DNA of 64,000 bases from Asanoa siamensis (lineage in GTDB: Bacteria; Actinomycetota; Actinomycetes; Mycobacteriales; Micromonosporaceae): assembly GCF_016862555.1 (NCBI RefSeq), contig NZ_BONE01000021.1, positions 53,781-117,780 of the forward strand. The letters run 5' to 3'. Positions 27,033-36,361 of this stretch are shown one piece after another. The notes under the pieces were generated by a model, which ran no database searches, was not told the DNA's origin, and saw nothing but the letters and a program-made list of their open reading frames with translations. Both the position numbers and the translations under genes were made by a program. The stretch's first letter is position 1. The number at the start of each line of letters is the position of its first letter.

Positions 27033-27950
27033 CTATTTGAGATCGCCTGGTATGCCCGCCGGCTGACCCCGGACCAGCCGCTTGCGCTCCCGCAACAGCT
27101 TGCGGGTGGCGTAACGGTGGTTGTGATCACGAGCCGAACGCGCGGCCTCGCCGAGCGTGATCGCCGCCCAGTAGGCGGTGGCGGCCGCGCGGCCGTGCCG
27201 CATCGCGTGCAGCCGGACCCGGTTGGCGACCATGATGCCCCACAGCGCGGGCACGTTCCGGGAGTCGCCGCCGTTGTGCACCGCCTCGGCCCCGGGCACG
27301 AACGCCAGCCGGAAGCCGTGGTCGGCGGCCCGCAGGGCGAACTCGGTCTCCTCGCTGTAGAGGAAGAAGGTCTCGTCCCACGGGCCCGTGGCGGCCAGGC
27401 AGGCGCGGCTGACCATCGTCACCGCGCCGGTGGCCCAGTCGGCCGGGGTGCCGCGGTCGTAGCCGGCCGGGTCGGCGACCACCTCGCCGCGGCCGAGCCG
27501 GCTGGCCCGGTTGCCGCCCAGCACCGCCTCGGCCAGGGCGCGCCCGAGGGTGGGCCGGCGGCGCAGCGAGGTCTTGAGGGCCCCGTCGCGCCCGATCAGC
27601 CGGGGCACGGCGATGCCGACCCCCGGCTCCGCCAGGGCGGCCAGCAGGTCGGCGGCGCAGCCCTGCCGCAGCCGGGTGGTGGGGCTGAGCAGCAGCACGG
27701 CGTCGGCCTCGGGGTCGACCGCCGCTGCGGCGTTGGCGGCGGCCGCGAAGCCACGGTTGCTGTCGAGTTGCACCAGGGTCGCCTCGGGCGCCAGGTCCTT
27801 CGCGACGGTCAGGGTGTCGTCGAACGAGCCACTGTCGACCACGACGAGCCGCCAGTCGTCGACACCGGCGAGGCCGGCGGGCAGCGCGGCGAGCAGCGGC
27901 GGCAGGTTGGCCGCACTGCGGTAGGTGAGGACCCCCACCGTCAGTCGCAT
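27033..27950 (-). CDS. Glycosyltransferase family 2 (rhamnosyltransferase-like)
   Basis: GT-A glycosyltransferase of 305 residues. It shows [33 protein letters not shown], the [13 protein letters not shown] nucleotide-sugar motif, a metal site in the LLLSPTTRL position where canonical DxD is absent, and the acceptor-side [20 protein letters not shown] with the catalytic acidic pair. WbbL/RfbF-type rhamnosyltransferases share this layout. ATG 27948-27950 follows AGGGGG with six-base spacing and is preferred to the upstream start at 27980. It is likely a cytoplasmic enzyme extending a surface polysaccharide; donor sugar is inferred. Confidence 0.88.
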   Translation of the reverse strand: MRLTVGVLTYRSAANLPPLLAALPAGLAGVDDWRLVVVDSGSFDDTLTVAKDLAPEATLVQLDSNRGFAAAANAAAAVDPEADAVLLLSPTTRLRQGCAADLLAALAEPGVGIAVPRLIGRDGALKTSLRRRPTLGRALAEAVLGGNRASRLGRGEVVADPAGYDRGTPADWATGAVTMVSRACLAATGPWDETFFLYSEETEFALRAADHGFRLAFVPGAEAVHNGGDSRNVPALWGIMVANRVRLHAMRHGRAAATAYWAAITLGEAARSARDHNHRYATRKLLRERKRLVRGQPAGIPGDLK

Positions 27951-28230
27951 CGCCGCCCCCTCGTCCGCACGAACTGCCACAGCCTGCTGAGGCTAGCGGA
28001 GGCGGGCCACCTTTGCGTACGGCTTGACAGATCCTGATCTTGCGTACTCGCGGCGTCTGATGATCAACGGCGGAGGATCGCCCGGCTACGCCGCGTCGGC
28101 CTTAGAGCTATCAGCGTCGATGGAGGTAGTCAGATTGTCACAGGGTGAACATGGCACGTTTACCCGATGGGATATTCGAGTAACTCTCGTCACAGTCATT
28201 GATCGGGGAATCGACTGTTGGGAGGAGACG
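27951..28230. other. Divergent promoter region (280 bp)
   Basis: Between the glycosyltransferase and the sugar ABC ATPase gene. It is A+T-richer than its surroundings at 28085-28215 and probably holds promoters both ways. TTGTCACAGGGTGAACA at 28135-28151 is an imperfect palindrome that could bind a LacI- or CRP-type regulator. The reading frame open from 28024 shows no conserved protein. Confidence 0.4.
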
Positions 28231-29538
28231 GTGACCACCGTCGCGCTCAAGGACGTCAGCAAGATCTTTCCGGACGGCACGGTCGCTGTCGACAACGTGA
28301 GCCTCGACGTCAACGACGGCGAGTTCATGGTGCTCCTCGGCCCGTCCGGCTGCGGCAAGTCCACGGTGCTGCGGATGGTCGCGGGGCTCGAAGACCCGTC
28401 CGTCGGGGCGATCCTGCTCGACGGCGAGCTCGCCAACGACCTGCCACCGCGCGAGCGCCGGATCGCGATGGTGTTCCAGGACTTCGCGCTCTATCCGCAC
28501 ATGTCGGTCGGCGACAACATCGGCTTCCCGCTGCGGCTGTCCCGGGTCGAGCCGACCGCGCGCGGCGAACGGGTGGCCGACGTCGCCAGCGCGCTCGGCA
28601 TCGGCGACGTGCTCGGCCGCAAGCCCAACCAGCTCTCCGGCGGCCAGCGGCAGCGCGTGGCGATGGGCCGCGCGATCGTCCGCCGCCCCGGCCTGTTCCT
28701 GATGGACGAGCCGCTGTCCAACCTCGACAGCGGCCTGCGGGCCGAGTTGCGGGCCGAGATCTCCGGGCTCGTGCGCGAGCTGGGCGTCAGCACCATCTAC
28801 GTGACGCACGACCAGGCCGAGGCGCTCACGATGGCCGACCGGGTCGCCATCATGCGCCGCGGCGTGCTGCAGGACGTCGGCACACCGACGCAGGTCTACG
28901 GGCGCCCGGCGACCCTCTACGTCGCGGCCTTCCTCGGCAGCCCGCGGATGAACCTGCTGGAGGCGTCGGTCTACGTCCACCTCGACCGCTACGTCACGCT
29001 CAACCTGGGCGAGCAGGCCATCTATCTGCCGTGGGACGACATCCGCGCCCGGGCGGTCGCCCACTACCACGGCGAGCGTATCGTCATCGGCATGCGCGCG
29101 GAGGCGCTCACCCCGGTCGCGCCCAACAGCCCGGGCGACGTGCTGCAGGGCCGCATCCGCTATCTGGAGCACCACGGGCACGAGTCGCTCGCGTTCCTCG
29201 ACATCGGCGCGACCGCGGTGGTCGTCGACGAGATGGGCCAGGCACCGGCGGAGCCGGCCAACGAGGGCGGCGCGCTGCGCCGGTTCGGGCACGCGGTGCA
29301 GCGGCTCACCAGCCGCACCTCCGGCGCCGACGTCGCGGCGGAGCTCGGCGGCCCGCGCTCCCGCACGAGCGTGCTCAGCGACCCGGGCCGGCACCACCGG
29401 CGCCCGGCGGAGCTGGCGGTCCGCCTCGCGCCCTACCCGAACGTGCAGCCGGGCACCGCCCTTTCGGTCTCCGTACGTCTCGATGCCCTGCACTTTTTCG
29501 ACGATCGCGGCGACCGCATCGATGTGGGGTGGCGCTGA
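28231..29538 (+). CDS. Sugar-type ABC transporter ATPase (MsiK/MalK/UgpC family), orphan, with insertion
   Basis: ATPase of 435 residues of the carbohydrate-importer class. Walker A is GPSGCGKST (37-45), Q loop MVFQDFALYPHMSVGDN, signature LSGGQRQRVAMGRA, Walker B LFLMDEPLSNLDSGL, and the TOBE/MOP regulatory domain runs from about 240. No permease or binding-protein gene is nearby, which fits MsiK, the shared ATPase of several Streptomyces sugar importers. The regulatory domain has an extra Arg-rich, probably disordered stretch of about 60 residues (about 334-396), so the protein is longer than the usual 370-380. GTG 28231 has GGAGGA at 28221-28226. Confidence 0.9.
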   Translation: MTTVALKDVSKIFPDGTVAVDNVSLDVNDGEFMVLLGPSGCGKSTVLRMVAGLEDPSVGAILLDGELANDLPPRERRIAMVFQDFALYPHMSVGDNIGFPLRLSRVEPTARGERVADVASALGIGDVLGRKPNQLSGGQRQRVAMGRAIVRRPGLFLMDEPLSNLDSGLRAELRAEISGLVRELGVSTIYVTHDQAEALTMADRVAIMRRGVLQDVGTPTQVYGRPATLYVAAFLGSPRMNLLEASVYVHLDRYVTLNLGEQAIYLPWDDIRARAVAHYHGERIVIGMRAEALTPVAPNSPGDVLQGRIRYLEHHGHESLAFLDIGATAVVVDEMGQAPAEPANEGGALRRFGHAVQRLTSRTSGADVAAELGGPRSRTSVLSDPGRHHRRPAELAVRLAPYPNVQPGTALSVSVRLDALHFFDDRGDRIDVGWR

Positions 29539-29592
29539 TCACACGCGGTGGTCTAGCGTCTGTCGCCACGTGAGTCCAGAGAGGATGGCATC

Positions 29593-30531
29593 GTGTCGGC
29601 TAACAGCCCCGGGCTGCTGATCATCGAGCGGATCCTGCGCGACCGCGGCAGCATCTGGCAACAGATCGTCGACGAGCGCGACCTCAACCGGCTCAGCGGC
29701 CAGATGCTCGCCAGCTCGGCCGTCGCCCTCGCCATCTACGGAGCGGTGCTGGGCTTCTTCAACGGCCCGTTGATGGCGCTGACGTCGGCGATCAAGCTGC
29801 CGCTGCTCTTCCTCGTCACCCTGGCGATCTGCCTACCCACGCTCTACCTGTTCAACCTCGTCTTCGGTGCGCGCCTGTCGGTCAAGCAGGCCGTCGCGCT
29901 GGTCATGGTCGCGATCACGGTGACCGCGATGCTGGCCGTGGCGTTCGCGCCGATCGCGCTGTTCTTCCTGATCACCGCGCCGGACTACGGCTTCTTCAAG
30001 CTGCTCAACGTCACGATCCTGGCCCTGTCGGCGATCGTCGGGTTGCGGTTCCTGACCAGCGGCATGCAGGTGCTGCACTCCCACGGCCTGCTCTCCCCGG
30101 CCCGCACGCCGGAGCCGGAGCCGGCCCTGGTCGCCGTCGCCACGCCTACGCCGACAGAGACCTTGCCGGCGGAGGAGAAGAAGCCCGCGGTGGTCGGCGC
30201 CCCGGCCGCCAACGGCGACGGCGCGACGGCCCCGGCAGCGGTCCCGGCGGCGGCCCCGCCACCACCGGTGCTGGTCGCCCGCTCCGACGAACGCGTCTGG
30301 GACCCGGCACAGCAGCGCTACAAGGTCGCCCGCCCGACGGGCGTCGCCACCGAACGCCCGGCGAGCATGACGCTGCTCTACATCTGGATCCTGCTGTTCG
30401 GCTTCGTCGGCACACAGCTGGCGTGGACGTTGCGCCCGTTCTTCGGCAACCCGGACTCACCGTTCGCCCTGTTCCGCGAAATCGAGGGCAACTTCTACGC
30501 GGAGATCATCCGGACGATCGCCAACCTTTAG
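29593..30531 (+). CDS. Membrane protein with long Pro/Ala-rich cytoplasmic region
   Basis: A 312-residue protein of unknown function. Five hydrophobic segments are visible: LASSAVALAIYGAVLGF, LPLLFLVTLAICLPTLYLF, AVALVMVAITVTAMLAVAF, FKLLNVTILALSAIVGL and, near the C-terminus, LLYIWILLFGFVGTQLAWTL. The layout of the first four recalls Yip1-type membrane proteins. Between segments 4 and 5 is a low-complexity stretch rich in Pro, Ala and Glu (about 170-235) and the motif RVWDPAQQRYKV. GTG 29593 follows GAGAGGA. Convergent with the MarR gene; the 62 bp between them contain two imperfect 18-base repeats that could form a terminator. Confidence 0.78.
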   Translation: MSANSPGLLIIERILRDRGSIWQQIVDERDLNRLSGQMLASSAVALAIYGAVLGFFNGPLMALTSAIKLPLLFLVTLAICLPTLYLFNLVFGARLSVKQAVALVMVAITVTAMLAVAFAPIALFFLITAPDYGFFKLLNVTILALSAIVGLRFLTSGMQVLHSHGLLSPARTPEPEPALVAVATPTPTETLPAEEKKPAVVGAPAANGDGATAPAAVPAAAPPPPVLVARSDERVWDPAQQRYKVARPTGVATERPASMTLLYIWILLFGFVGTQLAWTLRPFFGNPDSPFALFREIEGNFYAEIIRTIANL

Positions 30532-30593
30532 CGAGCCAGGAGGAAAGCCGGCGCAGCCAAGGAAGGCCGGCGCGGCCGACGAAGGGTGGCGCG

Positions 30594-31154
30594 TCAGGGG
30601 TCGCGGCGGATTGCGGCTGCGCCGTATTTGGCTGCTGCCGCGTTGGCTGTCGGGCAGGCGCCTGTGTCACGGCCGCAGGCCGTCAGGTCGCAGAGGCGGC
30701 AGAGCCAGGCCCCGCCTTCCTTCTCCGCGACGATCCCCGCCATCACCCGGCCGATGAGATCATCCAGAGTGGAGCGTTCGGCAGGAGAGAGCGCGCCCAG
30801 CGCCCCCCGCAGGCTCGCGGCCCGGGCCGCCGAGAGGCGTTCGGCGGTCGCCCGGCCCTCGGGGGTCAGGGCGACCGAGCGGGAGCGGCCGTCGCCGCCC
30901 GGGCCGCGGGTCACCAGGCCCGCGGCGGCCAGGCGGTCGACGAGGCGTACGGCGCCCGACGGGGTCAGGCCGAGCACCCGGCGGAGTTGGTCGAGCGTCG
31001 GGTGGTCCAGGAAGTGCAGCAGCGCCGACAGGGCGGCGGCCGACGACGGGTTGGCTTCGCCCGCCGCCGCCACCGCCGCCGCTGTGCGGTCGGCCACCGC
31101 GAGCGCGAAGGCGCCCAGGACGTTGGCCTGATGGTCGAGGGGTTCGTCGCTCAC
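30594..31154 (-). CDS. MarR-family regulator with C-terminal cysteine cluster
   Basis: Winged-helix regulator of 186 residues. The DNA-binding core is TLDQLRRVLGLTPSGAVRLVDRLAAAGLVTRG with wing GGDGRSRSVALTPEG. The C-terminus adds GGAWLCRLCDLTACGRDTGACP, four cysteines in a CxxC-x4-C-x6-C pattern that could bind metal or sense redox state. GTG 31152-31154 overlaps the stop of the DUF3224 gene as GTGA, so the regulator is the second gene of that operon. A palindrome in the operon promoter (31570-31584) suggests autoregulation. Confidence 0.88.
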   Translation of the reverse strand: MSDEPLDHQANVLGAFALAVADRTAAAVAAAGEANPSSAAALSALLHFLDHPTLDQLRRVLGLTPSGAVRLVDRLAAAGLVTRGPGGDGRSRSVALTPEGRATAERLSAARAASLRGALGALSPAERSTLDDLIGRVMAGIVAEKEGGAWLCRLCDLTACGRDTGACPTANAAAAKYGAAAIRRDP

Positions 31155-31555
31155 GCCAGGTCGTACCGGATGGTCAGCGGCATGTTCGGGTAGTCCGCGT
31201 GGGTCGACACACTCTCCGCCGACCCGCTGATGCCCGCCAGCTCCCCCGTGCCCGAGCCCGGCACGATCGTGCTGGTGCCCCGGGCCGTCGTGCCGTCGAA
31301 GGTGCCGTCGCCGCGCAGCACGAAGCTTCCGCTGCGCCCGCCCAGCGACCCCGTGATCTCCATGATGGACACATAGTCGCTGGTGCCGTCGGCGCGGTAG
31401 TAGAGCAGCGACTCGAACGCCCCGCCCGTCAGACCGTCGCCGGTGCCGCCCAGCGTGACCTCGGCGCGGGAGAACTTGCGGCCGTCGTCGAACTCGCGGT
31501 AGGGCTTCTCGTCCCACGAGGTGATCTCGAGCTTGGTTTCCACGATCTCGGTCAT
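31151..31555 (-). CDS. DUF3224-domain protein
   Basis: Small soluble protein of 134 residues with the beta-barrel pattern of DUF3224 (allene-oxide-cyclase-like fold): LEITSWDEKPYREFDDGRKF, EVTLGGTGDGLTGGAFESLL, GSLGGRSGSFVLRGDGTFDG and SGTGELAGISGSA. Catalytic function is unknown for the family. The ATG at 31553-31555 lies exactly six bases after a -10 hexamer, so its mRNA is probably leaderless; the open frame to 31579 would start inside the promoter. It is the first gene of a two-gene operon with the MarR regulator. Confidence 0.88.
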   Translation of the reverse strand: MTEIVETKLEITSWDEKPYREFDDGRKFSRAEVTLGGTGDGLTGGAFESLLYYRADGTSDYVSIMEITGSLGGRSGSFVLRGDGTFDGTTARGTSTIVPGSGTGELAGISGSAESVSTHADYPNMPLTIRYDLA

Positions 31556-31561
31556 GCCCTC

Positions 31562-31590
31562 AACGTATGTGTGACTCAATCACATGTCAA
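31562..31590 (-). promoter_or_regulatory. Leaderless sigma-70-type promoter with internal MarR operator
   Basis: On the minus strand TTGACA (31590-31585) and TACGTT (31567-31562) are separated by 17 bases, an ideal -35/-10 pair, and the DUF3224 ATG begins seven bases after the -10. The spacer is almost filled by TGTGATTGAGTCACA (31584-31570), two 5-base inverted arms around 5 bases. A repressor bound there would block polymerase directly. Confidence 0.75.
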
Positions 31591-31675
31591 CCGGAACGCT
31601 CTCCTTAGGGGTCGCCCGGAACCAGCCCCCAAAGCCGACCACGACCCTGGACGCCACCGCGCATAGGAAGGCAGC

Positions 31676-31685
31676 CTACATGTAG
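31676..31685. promoter_or_regulatory. Perfect palindrome CTACATGTAG before multicopper oxidase gene
   Basis: A 10-base perfect palindrome lies 30 bp before the ATG at 31715, in the short A+T-richer part of the spacer. Position suits a repressor site. It resembles but does not match the CopY-type TACANNTGTA box, because the two central bases are missing. Confidence 0.4.
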
Positions 31686-31714
31686 AAAACCAACGGCAAG
31701 GAGGTACGAGACAG

Positions 31715-33163
31715 ATGCGTCGCAGAAGCGTGCTGGCCGGCGTACTCGGCGGATCGTTCCTGGTCGCCAGCGGCGCCGGACTCTCCGCCTGCGCCACCGT
31801 CGACACCGTTGGCAAGGTCGACTTCACCCGACCGCTGCTCATCCCACCCCTGGCCGATTCCAGGACGGACAGCGCCGGCCGGCGCGTGTTCGACCTGCAC
31901 GCGCGCCGGGGCCGGCGCGACTTCGGGTTCGGCGGCCCCACCCGCACCTGGGGCTTCAACGGCGACCACCTCGGCCCCACGCTGCGCGCCACGCGCGGCG
32001 AGCAGGTCATGGTCAACGTCGTCAACGAGCTCGACGAGGACACCTCCGTGCACTGGCACGGCATGCACCTGCCGGCCCGGATGGACGGCGGCCCGCACCA
32101 GCCCGTCCGCCCCGGCGCCACCTGGTCACCGACCTGGACGATCAACCAGCCGGCGGCCACGCTCTGGTACCACCCGCACCCGCACGGCCACACCAAGGAA
32201 CACGTCGCGCGCGGACTGGCCGGTCTGTTCATCCTGGACGACGACGATCCGCACCAGCGCCGGCTCCCGCACGACTACGGCGTCGACGACATCCCCCTGG
32301 TGGTCCAGGACGTCGACGTCGACAAGACGGAGCTCCGCGCCAAGAACACCGGCAACCAGCTCTTGGTCAACGGAACCTACGGGCCATACCTCACGATCAC
32401 GACCGATCGCGTACGCCTGCGCCTGCTCAACGCCGCCGTCTCCCGCACCTTCGCCTTCGGGCTGGCCGACGAGCGCCCCGTCGCCCTCGTCGCGACCGAC
32501 GGCGGCCTGCTCGACCACCCCGTCACCGTCACCCGGATCCGCCTCTCACCGGGCGAGCGCGCCGAGATCGTCGTGCCGGTCCAGGCCGGCGAGCGGGTCG
32601 TCCTGCGGAGCTTCCCACCGCAGACCGGCCGGGGCTTCGACGGCGGGAAGGACCAGTTCGACGTGCTCGAACTGCGCGCGGCGGCCCGGCTGCGCCGCAC
32701 CGGCGCGATACCCGAGCGGTTCACCGCCATCCCCCGGCTGAACCCGGCCACCGCGGTGGTCAACCGCGACTTCCAGCTCACCGGCACCAACATCAACGGC
32801 GAGCAGATGGACATGGACCGGATCGACGCGGTGGTCGAGCAGGGCGCGACCGAGATCTGGACGGTCCGCAACACCGACGGGCAGCGGCACAACTTCCACG
32901 TGCACGACGTCCAGTTCCAGGTGCTCTCGGTGGACGGTGACGAGCCGCCGCCGGAGCTGCGCGGCTGGAAGGACACCGTTTTCCTGCCGCCGAAGAGCGA
33001 GGTGCGGATCATTCTGCGATTCGCCGATTATGCCGATCCAGACATGCCGTACATGTATCACTGTCACCTGTTGATGCACGAGGACGACGGCATGATGGGG
33101 CAGTTCGTGGTGGTCGCGCCGGGTCAGTCCGCGGGCCGCGTCAGCGGGCACGACCACGGCTGA
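31715..33163 (+). CDS. Multicopper oxidase, Tat-type lipoprotein
   Basis: Extracytoplasmic copper oxidase of 482 residues, CueO/bilirubin-oxidase-like. The N-terminus has MRRRSVLAGVLGG, a twin-arginine-like start, followed by the lipobox-like LSAC at residues 23-26, so it may be exported folded and lipid-anchored. All four copper-ligand motifs are present: HWHGMH, WYHPHPHGHT, HNFHVHD and HCHLLMHEDDGMM (type 1 copper with Met). AAGGAGGT at 31698-31705 is a near-perfect ribosome binding site. Likely roles are cuprous or other metal oxidation and copper tolerance, or oxidation of phenolics; no other copper genes are adjacent. Confidence 0.94.
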   Translation: MRRRSVLAGVLGGSFLVASGAGLSACATVDTVGKVDFTRPLLIPPLADSRTDSAGRRVFDLHARRGRRDFGFGGPTRTWGFNGDHLGPTLRATRGEQVMVNVVNELDEDTSVHWHGMHLPARMDGGPHQPVRPGATWSPTWTINQPAATLWYHPHPHGHTKEHVARGLAGLFILDDDDPHQRRLPHDYGVDDIPLVVQDVDVDKTELRAKNTGNQLLVNGTYGPYLTITTDRVRLRLLNAAVSRTFAFGLADERPVALVATDGGLLDHPVTVTRIRLSPGERAEIVVPVQAGERVVLRSFPPQTGRGFDGGKDQFDVLELRAAARLRRTGAIPERFTAIPRLNPATAVVNRDFQLTGTNINGEQMDMDRIDAVVEQGATEIWTVRNTDGQRHNFHVHDVQFQVLSVDGDEPPPELRGWKDTVFLPPKSEVRIILRFADYADPDMPYMYHCHLLMHEDDGMMGQFVVVAPGQSAGRVSGHDHG

Positions 33164-33229
33164 CCGGGCCCCTCGAAACAGGGTGATCCACGTAACATCG
33201 CTCCAACCCGGTTCGACTAGATTTGACCC

Positions 33230-33982
33230 GTGCTGGGGCTACCCGATCACGTGACCGCCTGCCTGTTCGACATGGACGGCGTCCTCACGCAGACCGCGAC
33301 CGTTCACAACGCGGCGTGGACCGAGACTTTCGACGATTTTCTGCGCCGCCGCAGTGAGCGGACCGGCGAGCCGTTCGCGGCCTTCGACCCTCGTTCCGAC
33401 TATCCGAAATACGTCGACGGCCGCACCCGGGCCGACGGCGTCCGCACCTTCCTCGCGTCCCGGGGGATCACGCTCCCCGAGGGCGACCCCGACGACTCAC
33501 CCGAGGCCGACACCGTCAACGGGGTCGGCAACCGCAAGAACGCCGTGCTGGTCCGCCGCATCCGCGAAGACGGCGTGGCGGTCTACGACGGCACCGTCGC
33601 CTACCTGCACGCCGCCCGGGCCGCCGGACTCAAGACCGCGGTCGTCTCGGCGAGCGCCAACACCCCCGACATCCTGAAGATCACCGGCCTCGGCGAGCTG
33701 CTCCAGGCCCGGGTCGACGGCAACGTCGCGCGGGCCGAGAAGCTGCCCGGCAAGCCGGCCCCCGACACCTTCCTGCGCGGCGCCGAGCTCCTCGGCGTCG
33801 CCCCGGCGCACGCGGCCGTCTTCGAGGACGCACTCGCCGGAGTGGAGGCGGGCCGGGCGGGCAACTTCGGCATCGTCATCGGCGTTGACCGCGTGGGCGG
33901 CAACCATGGCGCCGACCTGAAGGCACACGGCGCCGACGTCGTGGTGCGCGACCTTTCTGAACTGCTGGAGGGCACGGCATGA
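33230..33982 (+). CDS. HAD-family beta-phosphoglucomutase-like hydrolase
   Basis: HAD-superfamily enzyme of 250 residues. Motif [15 protein letters not shown], motif [10 protein letters not shown], motif III lysine in [13 protein letters not shown] and motif [17 protein letters not shown] are intact; the helical cap (residues 20-110) contains [23 protein letters not shown], as in beta-phosphoglucomutases linked to GH65 enzymes. It would convert beta-glucose 1-phosphate to glucose 6-phosphate. The ATGA overlap with the GH65 phosphorylase gene supports this. GTG 33230 lies six bases after TAGATT (33218-33223), a good -10, so the operon may be leaderless. Confidence 0.92.
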   Translation: MLGLPDHVTACLFDMDGVLTQTATVHNAAWTETFDDFLRRRSERTGEPFAAFDPRSDYPKYVDGRTRADGVRTFLASRGITLPEGDPDDSPEADTVNGVGNRKNAVLVRRIREDGVAVYDGTVAYLHAARAAGLKTAVVSASANTPDILKITGLGELLQARVDGNVARAEKLPGKPAPDTFLRGAELLGVAPAHAAVFEDALAGVEAGRAGNFGIVIGVDRVGGNHGADLKAHGADVVVRDLSELLEGTA

Positions 33983-36357
33983 TCCGCGAGCGGGCCTATC
34001 CGGTCGAGGCCTGGCACGTCCGGGAGACGAGGCTCGACCTCGACGTGCTGGCGCAGGCCGAGTCGGTCTTCGCGCTCGGCAACGGGCACATCGGGATGCG
34101 CGGCAACCTCGACGAGGGCGAGCCGCACGGCCTTCCCGGCACCTACCTCAACTCGTTCTACGAGCTGCGCCCGCTGCCCTACGCGGAGGCGGGCTACGGC
34201 TTCCCGGAGTCGGGCCAGACCGTGGTCAACGTGACCAACGGCAAGCTGATCCGGCTGCTGGTCGACGACGAGCCGTTCGACGTGCGCTACGGCGAGCTCG
34301 ACGCGCACTCCCGGGTGCTCGACCTGCGGGCCGGCACGCTCGACCGGGTGGTCCAGTGGCGTTCGCCCGCCGGCCGCGCGGTCAAGGTGCGCAGCACCCG
34401 GCTGGTCTCGTTCACCCAGCGCTCGATCGCCGCGATCCGCTACGAGGTCGAGGCCGTCGACGAGCCGCTGCGGCTGATCGTCCAGTCGGAGCTCGTGGCC
34501 AACGAGGAGCTGCCCGGGCAGAGCCGCGACCCCCGGGTCGCCGCCGTGCTGGAGCGGCCGCTGCAGATCGAGGAGCGGGTCACCGACAAGACCAGCGGCC
34601 TGCTGATCCACCGCACCAAGCGCAGCGGCCTGCGGGTCGGCGCCGCGATGCAGCACGACATCGAGGGCCCGGCCAAGACCAACATCAACACCGAGTCGCA
34701 CGACGACTGGGCCCGCACCACCATCGCCTGCGTGCTCAAGCCCGGCGAGAAGCTGGTCGTGGTCAAGCTGCTGGCCTACGGCTGGTCCAGCCGGCGCTCG
34801 CTGCCCGCGATCCGCGACCAGGTCAGCGCCGCGCTGGCCGCCGCCGAGTTCTCGGGCTGGGACGGCCTCGTCCGCGAGCAGAAGGAATACCTCGACACGT
34901 TCTGGGACGCCGCCGACGTGCAGGTCGAGGGCGACTCCGAGGTGCAGCAGGCGGTCCGGTTCGGCCTCTTCCACGTGCTCCAGGCGGGCGCGCGGGCCGA
35001 GCTGCGACCGATCGCAGCCAAGGGCCTGACCGGTCCCGGCTACGACGGCCACGTCTTCTGGGACACCGAGATGTTCGCCCTGCCGGTGCTGACCTACACC
35101 CAACCGGTGGCGGTCGCGCACGCCCTGCGCTGGCGGCACGCCACCCTGGAGATGGCCCGCGACCGGGCCAAGCAGCTCGGGTTGCGCGGCGCCGCGTTCC
35201 CCTGGCGCACGATCCGCGGCCAGGAGTGTTCGGGCTACTGGCCGGCCGGCACGGCCGGGTTCCACGTCAACGCCGGCATCGCCGACGCCGTCCGCCGCTA
35301 CGTCCAGGCCACCGGCGACGTCGACTTCGAGCGCGAGGTCGGCCTCGAGCTGCTCGTCGAGACCGCGCGGCTGTGGCACTCGCTGGGTCACCACGACCGG
35401 CACGGCAAGTTCCACATCGACGGTGTGACCGGGCCCGACGAATACACCGCGGTCAAGAACGACAACATCTACACCAACCTGATGGCCCGGCGAAACCTGC
35501 TGGTCGCCGCCGAGTGCGTCAACCGGCACAGCGAGCGGGCCTGGCGGCTCGGCGTCGACGACGAGGAGACCGCCGCCTGGCGCGACGCGGCCGCCAACAT
35601 GCACATCCCGTACGACGAGGAGTTGGGCGTCCACCCGCAGGTCGAGGGGTTCACCCGCTACCAGGAGTGGGACTTCGACAACACGCCGCCGGAGAGCTAC
35701 CCCCTGCTGCTCAACTACCCCTACTTCGACCTCTACCGCCGCCAGGTGGTCAAGCAGTCCGACCTCGTGCTCGCCATGCACTGGGCCGGCGACGCCTTCA
35801 CGGCCGAGCAGAAGCTGCGCAACTTCGACTACTACGAGCGGCGTACGGTCCGGGACTCGTCGTTGTCGGCCTGCACCCAGGCGGTCGTCGCGGCCGAGGT
35901 CGGCTATCTCGAGCTCGCCCACGACTACCTGGGCGAAGCCGCGCTGATGGACCTGCACGACATCCACAACAACACCCGGGAAGGGCTGCACATCGCCGCC
36001 CTGGCCGGTGCGTGGCTGGGTCTGGTCGCCGGCTTCGGCGGCCTGCGCGACCACGAGGAGCAGCTCACCTTCGTGCCGCGGCTACCCGCTCGGATCAACC
36101 GGCTGGAGTTCTCGCTGATGTGGCGCGGCATGCGGCTGCGGGTCGACGTCCGCCAGCACGAGGTGACCTACTCGCTGCGCGACGGCGACACCGACCACAG
36201 CCTCGACCTCACCCACCACGGGGAGCCGGTCACGGTGACCTGTGAAAAAGAGGTCAGGATGCCGATCCCGCCGATCGAGCCGCACCGGCGGCAGCCCCGC
36301 CAGCCCGCGGGTCGGGCACCGGCACGGCGGCCGGCGCCCGACGCGAGGCGGCGTTAG
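33979..36357 (+). CDS. Glycoside hydrolase family 65 phosphorylase (trehalose/maltose/kojibiose type)
   Basis: Inverting disaccharide phosphorylase of 792 residues that splits an alpha-glucoside with phosphate to give beta-glucose 1-phosphate. Domains: N-terminal beta-sandwich (1-290), linker, (alpha/alpha)6 barrel (about 330-700) with [27 protein letters not shown] and [18 protein letters not shown], where E488 is the expected general acid, and a C-terminal beta domain. A basic Pro/Arg-rich tail follows. The beta-phosphoglucomutase made from the overlapping upstream gene would channel the product into glycolysis. Which disaccharide is used cannot be read from motifs; trehalose is attractive given TreS 7 kb away. 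Confidence 0.94.
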   Translation: MIRERAYPVEAWHVRETRLDLDVLAQAESVFALGNGHIGMRGNLDEGEPHGLPGTYLNSFYELRPLPYAEAGYGFPESGQTVVNVTNGKLIRLLVDDEPFDVRYGELDAHSRVLDLRAGTLDRVVQWRSPAGRAVKVRSTRLVSFTQRSIAAIRYEVEAVDEPLRLIVQSELVANEELPGQSRDPRVAAVLERPLQIEERVTDKTSGLLIHRTKRSGLRVGAAMQHDIEGPAKTNINTESHDDWARTTIACVLKPGEKLVVVKLLAYGWSSRRSLPAIRDQVSAALAAAEFSGWDGLVREQKEYLDTFWDAADVQVEGDSEVQQAVRFGLFHVLQAGARAELRPIAAKGLTGPGYDGHVFWDTEMFALPVLTYTQPVAVAHALRWRHATLEMARDRAKQLGLRGAAFPWRTIRGQECSGYWPAGTAGFHVNAGIADAVRRYVQATGDVDFEREVGLELLVETARLWHSLGHHDRHGKFHIDGVTGPDEYTAVKNDNIYTNLMARRNLLVAAECVNRHSERAWRLGVDDEETAAWRDAAANMHIPYDEELGVHPQVEGFTRYQEWDFDNTPPESYPLLLNYPYFDLYRRQVVKQSDLVLAMHWAGDAFTAEQKLRNFDYYERRTVRDSSLSACTQAVVAAEVGYLELAHDYLGEAALMDLHDIHNNTREGLHIAALAGAWLGLVAGFGGLRDHEEQLTFVPRLPARINRLEFSLMWRGMRLRVDVRQHEVTYSLRDGDTDHSLDLTHHGEPVTVTCEKEVRMPIPPIEPHRRQPRQPAGRAPARRPAPDARRR

Positions 36358-36361
36358 GCGC

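Noticed and set aside
28024..28230. 69-codon upstream extension of the sugar ABC ATPase
   Set aside because: Not conserved; the ribosome site at 28221-28226 and the VTTVALKDVSK start point to GTG 28231.
33601..36054. 817-codon open frame on the minus strand
   Set aside because: It lies antisense to the GH65 and beta-phosphoglucomutase genes; the translation is Gly/Val/Asp/Arg-rich low complexity without domains, as expected from high-GC codon bias.
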